From CAWHXG01 sp963833235 (GTDB taxonomy: Bacteria > Pseudomonadota > Alphaproteobacteria > Rhodobacterales > Rhodobacteraceae), in assembly GCA_963833235.1 (NCBI GenBank), contig CAWHXG010000005.1, positions 124,001 to 188,000 of the forward strand: a stretch of DNA of 64,000 nt. Reading direction: 5' to 3'. The notes beneath the pieces were generated by a model, which saw only the letters and a list, made by a program, of their open reading frames with translations, was not told the DNA's origin and ran no database searches. The number at the start of each line of letters is the position of its first letter. The stretch's first letter is position 1. The translations under genes and the position numbers were made by a program. Shown piece after piece: positions 58,870-64,000 of this stretch.

Positions 58870-59802
58870 ATGAAGGTGGGTGTGGCACTTGGCATGGGCG
58901 GCGCGCGCGGCTGGTGTCATATCGGCGTCTTCCAGGCGCTGGAGCGGCTGGGCGTGGCCCCGATGGCCGCCGCCGGCAGCTCCATGGGTTCGGTCATCGG
59001 CGCGGCCTGGGCCGGCGGGCGGCTGGAGGCGCTGGAGGCGTTCGCCCGCGACATCAGCCCGCAATTCATGCTCTGGTCCATCGACGTCAAGCTGTTCAGC
59101 GGCGGCCTGATCGAGGGGCGCGAGATCACCCGCCTGCTCGACAGGCTGGAGCTGCCCAAGAACTTCGAGGATCTGGGCCGCGCCTTCGGGGTCGTCGCGA
59201 CCGACCTGTCGACCGGCACGGAGGTCTGGTTCGACCGGGGGCCGCTGATGCCGGCGGTGCACGCCTCCTCGGCGATCCCCGGCCTCGTTTGCCCGATCCG
59301 CTTCGACGACCGCTGGCTTCTCGACGGGGCGCTGGTGAACCCGGTGCCGGTCTCGGGCGTGCGGCGCCTCGGCGCCGAGCGGGTCATCGCCGTCAATCCC
59401 AACGCCACCTTCGGAAAGCCGCTCTGGCACCCGGAGCGCGTGGCCACCCCGGCGCGGCCGTCGGACGGGCCGTCATTGCTGGCGGTGCAGCTGCCCGATG
59501 CCGTGCGCAACTGGTTCGGCGGCGGCGCGCCCGACCCCGAGCGCCCCGGGCAGCGGGCGCCGAACTACTTCGACGTGGTCTCGACCTCGATCGACGTGAT
59601 GACGGAGGCGATCCTGAAGATGCGGCTTTCGCAGGACCCGCCGGACCTCGTGATCGACGTCGACCTGCGCCATATCGGCGTGATGGAGCTGCACCGCGCC
59701 GAAGAGGCGATCGCCGCCGGAGTGGCGGCGGTCGAGGCGCAGGCCGACGCGATCCTGGCATTGGCCGCACCGGGCGGGGGAGAGGTCGCGGCCCTGGCCT
59801 GA
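58870..59802 (+). CDS. Patatin-like phospholipase (RssA type)
   Basis: 310 residues from ATG 58870. The oxyanion loop is LGMGGARGWCHIG, the nucleophile elbow GSSMGS near 37, and the catalytic Asp in DGALVNPVPV near 158. Length and SAIPGLVCPIRFDDRWLLDG match RssA-like bacterial patatins. Probably a cytoplasmic serine acyl-hydrolase of unknown lipid substrate. A variable C-terminal part (about 210-290) contains LVIDVDLRHIG. Confidence 0.85.
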   Translation: MKVGVALGMGGARGWCHIGVFQALERLGVAPMAAAGSSMGSVIGAAWAGGRLEALEAFARDISPQFMLWSIDVKLFSGGLIEGREITRLLDRLELPKNFEDLGRAFGVVATDLSTGTEVWFDRGPLMPAVHASSAIPGLVCPIRFDDRWLLDGALVNPVPVSGVRRLGAERVIAVNPNATFGKPLWHPERVATPARPSDGPSLLAVQLPDAVRNWFGGGAPDPERPGQRAPNYFDVVSTSIDVMTEAILKMRLSQDPPDLVIDVDLRHIGVMELHRAEEAIAAGVAAVEAQADAILALAAPGGGEVAALA

Positions 59803-59899
59803 GGCGATGGGGCGGAAGGCACCTGCAGGGTGGCATATCCGCCGGACCCGCGACGGCACAGGAACCGCGAGGCGGTGCTCCGGCGCGGCGCCCTGTCGA

Positions 59900-61120
59900 T
59901 CAATCCGCCAGTTCTGTGGTGATCCGGCTCTCCTGTTCCAGCGTGCGATGCACCGGGCATTTGTCGGCGATCTCGAGCAGACGGGCGCGCTGGTCGGGGT
60001 CGAGCTTGCCTTCGAGGTGCAGGACCCGGTGGAAGAGGTCGACCTTCGCGCTGTCGCCTTCCCGGCTTCCGGCATCCTGGGCATGCACCCGGTCATGGGT
60101 CACGTCGACCGAGACGTGGACCAGCGGCCAGCCCTTGCGGCGGGCATACATCCGCACCGTCATCGAGGTGCAGGCGCCGAGGCCCGCGGCGAGGAAGCCG
60201 TAGGGCGACATGCCGCGATCGGTGCCGCCATAGGCGCGCGGCTCGTCGGCCAGCGCGTGGTGGTGCTGGCCCGAGGTCACGTCCTGCAGGAAGCCGTCGG
60301 CCGCGGCCTCCGAGACACGCACCACCCCTTCCGGTGCGCCCGGCGGCGGGGCCGGCAGGGCGAGGGCGAGATCCCGCGCGGCCCAGGCTGCGATGATCCC
60401 GGCGGCGTATTCGGCATCCGCCTCGTCCGTCAGCAGGTGGTCCGCTCCGCCCAGGGAGACGAAGCTCTTGGGGTGCCGCGCGGCGAGGAAGATGCGGCTG
60501 GCGTTGTCGATGCCCACCGTCTCGTCGCGCGGGGCATGCAGGATCAGCAGGGGCTTGCCCAGGGCGGCGATGGCGGGCTCGAGGCGGGCGGCCGCGATGT
60601 CTTCGACAAAGCCCTGGCCGATGTGGATCTGCCGCCCGCCGAGGGTCACCGCGGCGCTGCCCTCTGCCGCGATCTGCGGCAGCGCCTCGGCGAAGTTGTG
60701 GGTGACGTGGCCGGGATCGGCGGGCGCGCCGATGGTCGCGACGGCGCGGGCAGAGGGAATTTCGCCCGCGGCGCGCAGGACGGCGGCGCCGCCCAGCGAA
60801 TGGCCGATGAGCAGCGCCGGCGCCATGCCGCGCGCGGCCAGCGCCTCGGCGGCGAGGACCAGGTCGCGGACGTTGCCGGTGAAGCCGGTATTGGCGAACT
60901 CGCCCTTGGAATGCCCGAGCCCGGTGAAGTCGAAGCGCAACGTGGCGATGCCGGCGGCCGCCAGCCGCCCCGCGATCCGGCGCGCCGCCGCGATGTCCTT
61001 GCCGCAGGTGAAGCAATGGGCGAAGAGCGCCGTTGCCAGATGCGGCCCGTCGGGGCGATCGAGCCGGGCGGCCAGTGCGTCGCCGGCATGGCCGGCGAAG
61101 GTGAAGCGGTCTGTTGGCAT
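59900..61120 (-). CDS. Alpha/beta-hydrolase-OsmC fusion protein
   Basis: 406 residues from ATG 61120. Residues 1-255 are an alpha/beta hydrolase with FAHCFTCGKD, DFTGLGHSKGEF, nucleophile Ser in GHSLGGAA near 112, Asp in HAPRDETV and His in GADHLL. Residues 265-405 are OsmC-like, with HHHALADEP, GTDRGMSPYGFLAAGLGACTSMTVRMYARRKGW (first redox Cys) and the second Cys in EIADKCPVHRTLE. OsmC proteins detoxify organic hydroperoxides through two Cys. The fusion could deacylate and reduce lipid peroxides in one chain. It is seen in various proteobacteria. Confidence 0.88.
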   Translation of the reverse strand: MPTDRFTFAGHAGDALAARLDRPDGPHLATALFAHCFTCGKDIAAARRIAGRLAAAGIATLRFDFTGLGHSKGEFANTGFTGNVRDLVLAAEALAARGMAPALLIGHSLGGAAVLRAAGEIPSARAVATIGAPADPGHVTHNFAEALPQIAAEGSAAVTLGGRQIHIGQGFVEDIAAARLEPAIAALGKPLLILHAPRDETVGIDNASRIFLAARHPKSFVSLGGADHLLTDEADAEYAAGIIAAWAARDLALALPAPPPGAPEGVVRVSEAAADGFLQDVTSGQHHHALADEPRAYGGTDRGMSPYGFLAAGLGACTSMTVRMYARRKGWPLVHVSVDVTHDRVHAQDAGSREGDSAKVDLFHRVLHLEGKLDPDQRARLLEIADKCPVHRTLEQESRITTELAD

Positions 61121-61347
61121 GCGTGGACGTCCTCGCGGCGATGCGGCTGCTCTGCAGGACCATGACCCTTGGGCAAGCGACGCGGCAAGCGGACGGGCCC
61201 TGGCCTCACGCGAGGGTGTTCGCCGGGCCGGGATCGTGATGCGGGGATAGTCATGAGGACGCCTGACGGCGACTGGCTCAGTGTCGCCCTGGCGGGCGCG
61301 AGGCGGGGGGCTGTCTGCCCCCCGGCGCTCCCCGAGGGGAGCGCGCC

Positions 61348-61440
61348 CCCCCGAGGATATTTCGAGGCAAAGAGGCAATGCGGATGGCCCGCAAGCGGGC
61401 ATGTTTCGAGGGCGCGCAGCATCCGAAATATCTTGAGGGG
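61348..61440. repeat. Inverted GATATTT motif pair
   Basis: CCCCCGAGGATATTTCGAGG at about 61349 and CGAAATATCTTGAGGGGG at about 61421 are imperfect inverted copies about 50 bases apart. The pair could form a long stem in RNA or DNA. It is related to the motif at 51360. Confidence 0.5.
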
Positions 61441-61449
61441 GCACCGGGT

Positions 61450-61561
61450 GTGCGTGTGGCGCGGGGGCGCGCCGGTTGTGCGTGTGGCGCGGGGGCGTGC
61501 CGGTTGTGCGTGCGGCGCGGGGGCGCGCCGGTTGTGCGTGCGGCGCGGGGGCGCGCCGGTG
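61450..61561 (+). repeat. Four 28-bp tandem repeats
   Basis: Four head-to-tail copies of a unit beginning GTGCGTGTGGCGCGGGGGCG and ending CGCCGGTT, at 61450, 61478, 61506 and 61534, with 1-3 differences each. A decayed fifth copy runs to about 61580. The unit length is not a multiple of three, which argues against coding. Confidence 0.85.
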
Positions 61562-61589
61562 GTCCAGGGCCGCGCCGGTTGCGCGGCGG

Positions 61590-62918
61590 TCAGGCGTGGC
61601 CCATCAGCCGCTGGTCGAACGGATAGCGCGTGAGGTTCTCGTATCCCGTCTCGGTGATCAGCACCTGGTCTTCGAGCTTGATGGAGAAGTCGCCGTCCTC
61701 GGGGCTGACGAGGGCCTCGGCGCAGAGCACCATGCCGGGTTCGAGCGCATGGTCCCACGCCTCGGGATGGAACTTGTCGGGATAATCGATATGGGGCCAC
61801 TCGTCGCAGAGGCCGACCCCGTGGAACTTGCAGCTGTACTTCTGCCGCCGGTACTGCGGGGCGAGGACGTGGCCGCCCGCGACGAACTCGGCAATGGGGA
61901 TGCCGGGGCGCAGCATCTCCATGTTCTGCATGATGTGGTCGTGGGCATGGCGCATCGCGTCGATCATGTCGGGCCGCGGCGCGCGGTCGCCGATCCACCA
62001 GGTGCGGGAGATGTCGACACAGATGCCGTAGGCGCCGATGAGATCGGTGTCGAAGGCCACGATCTCGTTGTTGCCGACGATCCTTGGCCCGCATTCCTGG
62101 AACCAGGGATTGGTGCGCGGGCCGCTGGCGAGCAGTCGGGTCTCGATCCATTCGCCGCCGCGGCGGATGTTGCCGGCATGCAGATGCGCCCAGATGTCGT
62201 TCTCCGAGAGGCCGGGGGCGGCGGCCGCCTCCATCTCGTGCATGGCCGCCTCGCAGGCATGGATGGCGCAGCGCATGGCGCGGATCTCGTCGGGGCCCTT
62301 CACGGAGCGGGCGCGTTCGGTCACCTCCTCGCCTTCGGAGACCTCATGGCCCGCCGCCTCGAGGGCGCGCAGCCCGCCGATCATGATCTTGTCGACTGCG
62401 AGGCGCCGGTTCGAGCCGGCATGGGCGGCCATGACCTCGGTCACCTGCGCGGCGAACTCCCTTGCGGCCGCGGGGCCGCGGTCGCCGGTGGAGAAGTAGA
62501 ACATCGAGGCGCCGGAGCGGATTTCGCGCACCAGCGGCGCGTGCTCGGCAAGGAAGGGCGCGTTCTTGTACTCCCACAGCACCATGTGGCCATCGGCGCA
62601 GAGCAGACAGGCACGGAACGGGTTGTGGGTGTTCCAGAGCTGCATGTTGGTGGTGTCGGTGGCGTAGCGGATGTTCAGCGGGTCGAACATCAGCAGGCCG
62701 CCGAGATCGCGTGCCACGATGTGGTCGGTCAGCCGCCGCCAGCGGAATTCGCGCATCGAGGGAAGATCGGGCAGGGCGAGGCCGGCGGCCCGCCATTCGG
62801 CGAAGGCGAGTTGGGTCGGGCCGATCTCGATCCGGTCGGCGAGGTTGGGGGTGCCGTCGCCGAGATGCTCGCCCCGTGTCGGGTCGATCTTGCGGCGGTC
62901 GCGCGACTGGACGTTCAT
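61590..62918 (-). CDS. dddP: DMSP lyase DddP (M24 peptidase-like fold)
   Basis: 442 residues from ATG 62918. Sequence is DddP-like throughout: RKIDPTRGEHLGD, NRIEIGPTQLAF-type start, MFDPLNIRYATDTTNMQLWN, RLLASGPRTNPWFQECGPRI. The metal site of the M24 fold is present: two Asp in AFDTDLIGAYGICVDISRTWW, His in KFHGVGLCDEWPH, and Glu in LCAEALVSPEDG and KLEDQVLITETGYENL. The Asp in GLCDEWP is the residue proposed as the DddP base. DddP cleaves dimethylsulfoniopropionate to dimethyl sulfide and acrylate. No acrylate-use genes are adjacent. An Xaa-Pro peptidase is the alternative but is less likely. Confidence 0.9.
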   Translation of the reverse strand: MNVQSRDRRKIDPTRGEHLGDGTPNLADRIEIGPTQLAFAEWRAAGLALPDLPSMREFRWRRLTDHIVARDLGGLLMFDPLNIRYATDTTNMQLWNTHNPFRACLLCADGHMVLWEYKNAPFLAEHAPLVREIRSGASMFYFSTGDRGPAAAREFAAQVTEVMAAHAGSNRRLAVDKIMIGGLRALEAAGHEVSEGEEVTERARSVKGPDEIRAMRCAIHACEAAMHEMEAAAAPGLSENDIWAHLHAGNIRRGGEWIETRLLASGPRTNPWFQECGPRIVGNNEIVAFDTDLIGAYGICVDISRTWWIGDRAPRPDMIDAMRHAHDHIMQNMEMLRPGIPIAEFVAGGHVLAPQYRRQKYSCKFHGVGLCDEWPHIDYPDKFHPEAWDHALEPGMVLCAEALVSPEDGDFSIKLEDQVLITETGYENLTRYPFDQRLMGHA

Positions 62919-63302
62919 GGCGGGCGGGCTTTCCTGCTGGGCCTTTTCCGCAGCAAGCGATGGCGGACGGCCCCTGTCAGGCCGGAAAACGACCGGTTCG
63001 CATGTCGTTTCGGGCGGCCGGGGTTGACAGCGGGGGCCCGACTGCGCATCTGCAGCGTCAAGGTTCCCTCCGCTGCCGCGTGAGCAGCGGCGCCGCCCGT
63101 CGGGTGCGCGAGGAGGTGCCTCAGTTTTTCACCGATAGGTTCCCATGTCACGCGGGGGTCCGGCGCCACCACGGGACCGGCAGGGCACGAGGCCCCCGGT
63201 TGGTCGTGTTGCGAGCAATCCTCCGCGGACGCGCTGCCGGCTGAAACCGGGGCCGTCGCGGCATTGCGGCCGGGTTCCTGCCCGGCTCGAAGGGAACGAG
63301 AT
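62919..63302 (+). promoter_or_regulatory. Divergent promoter region of dddP and DEAD-box helicase genes
   Basis: 384 bases. TTGACA at 63024-63029 is a good -35 for the plus-strand helicase gene, but the -10 (CATCTG at 63047) is weak; the leader would be about 245 bases. Long leaders are common for cold-shock helicase mRNAs. AAGGGAACGAG precedes ATG 63303. No clear dddP promoter was assigned. Confidence 0.35.
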
Positions 63303-64000
63303 ATGGATTTCGACATGCTGGGGCTGCAGCCCCGCCTCATCGCCCGCCTGACCGAGATGGGCATCACCGAGCCGACGCCGATCCAGGCGCAGGCGATCCC
63401 CTATGCGATGCAGGGCCGCGACGTGATGGGCCTAGCCCAGACCGGCACCGGCAAGACGGCGGCCTTCGGGTTGCCGCTGGTGCATGCGCTGAGCGCCATC
63501 GGCAGCAAGCCCGACCCCAAGACGGTGCGCGGTCTGGTGCTGGCACCGACGCGCGAGCTGGCCAAGCAGATCGCCGAGACGCTGGGCGCGCTGACCCAGG
63601 GCACCCACATGAAGGTGGCGATGGTCGTCGGCGGCAAGGCGATCAATCCGCAGATCAAGCGGCTGGAGCGGGGCGTGGACCTGCTGGTGGCGACGCCGGG
63701 GCGGCTGATCGACCTGATCGACCGCCGCGCCGTTCTGCTGGAGCGCACGACGTTCCTGGTGCTGGACGAGGCGGACCAGATGCTTGATCTGGGCTTCATC
63801 CATGCCCTGCGGCGGATCGCGCCGCTTCTGGCGAAGGAGCGGCAGACGATGCTGTTCTCGGCGACCATGCCCAAGCAGATGTCGGAGCTGAGCCGCGCCT
63901 ATCTGACCGACCCCGTGCGCATCGACGTGTCGCCGAAGACGCTGACGGCCGACAGGGTGAGCCAGTCGGTGCACTTCGTGGAGCAGGGCGACAAGCCGGC
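63303..64000 (+). CDS. DEAD-box RNA helicase, N-terminal part
   Basis: At least 232 residues from ATG 63303; the frame is still open at the window end. The Q motif (FDMLGLQPRL, EPTPIQAQAIP), motif I AQTGTGKT, Ia PTRELAKQ, Ib TPGRLIDLI, motif II VLDEADQML and motif III SATMP are all present. The spacing and RhlE-like QSVHFVEQGDK suggest an RhlE-type helicase involved in RNA remodelling or ribosome assembly. The C-terminal helicase domain is not in the window. Confidence 0.93.
   Translation, partial: MDFDMLGLQPRLIARLTEMGITEPTPIQAQAIPYAMQGRDVMGLAQTGTGKTAAFGLPLVHALSAIGSKPDPKTVRGLVLAPTRELAKQIAETLGALTQGTHMKVAMVVGGKAINPQIKRLERGVDLLVATPGRLIDLIDRRAVLLERTTFLVLDEADQMLDLGFIHALRRIAPLLAKERQTMLFSATMPKQMSELSRAYLTDPVRIDVSPKTLTADRVSQSVHFVEQGDKP

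Larger units (their letters stand above)
61121..61589 (-). other. Repeat-bearing gap upstream of the hydrolase-OsmC gene
   Basis: 469 bases with no recognisable gene; frames reading through the repeats are low-complexity Arg/Gly/Val/Cys. It contains an inverted pair of GATATTT motifs (61350-61437) and the 28-bp tandem repeat. The promoter of the hydrolase-OsmC gene should lie near 61121-61250. Confidence 0.5.

Noticed and set aside
61450..61580. Tandem 28-bp repeats as a CRISPR array
   Set aside because: The units are directly adjacent with no spacers, and no cas genes are in the window.
61476..63083. A 535-codon plus-strand frame
   Set aside because: It is antisense to dddP, and its start lies inside the 28-bp repeats.

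Overview
The window reads as chromosome of a high-GC alphaproteobacterium, most likely a marine member of the Rhodobacteraceae (Roseobacter-type). The evidence is a dddP-type DMSP lyase, a chpT phosphotransferase of the CtrA pathway, an olsB-olsA ornithine-lipid pair, ctaA, the syntenic block rplU-rpmA-GNAT-GNAT-obgE-proB-proA, and tricarboxylate (TTT) uptake genes.

Layout. (1) 1-6948: a co-oriented envelope cluster. It holds the end of an ABC ATPase, an FtsX-like permease, a secreted formylglycine-generating-enzyme-like protein, two small coiled-coil lipoproteins, a membrane-anchored von Willebrand A protein and a secreted CAP-domain protein. The first members match the parts list of the TagQRST/PpkA sensory module known from type VI secretion control. 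(2) 7585-10544: a complete tctCBA-like TTT operon. (3) 10545-18300: accessory DNA. Two internally deleted IS3-family remnants flank a gene of about 6.5 kb for a giant multidomain protein (papain-like domain, seven 57-residue repeats, class-3 lipase domain, cadherin-like modules, three near-identical C-terminal repeats). That gene carries two frameshifts about 90 bases apart. (4) 18340-40520: a probable genomic island. A degenerate copy of the tRNA-Ser 3' flank lies at its left end and the intact tRNA-Ser(CGA) at its right end, sharing an exact 15-bp direct repeat. Inside are a phage lysis-module relic with overlapping spanins, a flavoreductase fragment, a glycan cluster (double methyltransferase, GT4, GT29 sialyltransferase-like, pyruvyltransferase-like), a resolvase relic, a complete sugar or polyol catabolic operon on the minus strand (binding protein, ATPase, two permeases, FGGY kinase, SDR, FAD oxidoreductase, SMP-30 lactonase, YhfZ-like regulator) and a broken alpha/beta hydrolase. 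(5) 40752-64000: dense conserved chromosome, mostly housekeeping. It includes rplU-rpmA-obgE-proBA, chpT, olsBA, a thiE-like gene, trmJ, ctaA, an MFS permease, uvrA, a small XRE-regulator neighbourhood, a patatin, an alpha/beta-hydrolase-OsmC fusion, dddP, and the start of a DEAD-box helicase that runs off the window.

How the genes work together. The catabolic operon is tightly packed (4-8 bp overlaps) behind one AT-rich promoter. A perfect 13-bp palindrome sits between the presumed -35 and -10 elements, which suggests autoregulation by the YhfZ-like protein. The glycan cluster probably decorates a capsule or lipopolysaccharide. The left-end module probably senses envelope state; its kinase and phosphatase, if present, lie upstream of this window. 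All functional statements come from reading motifs and context, with no database search.
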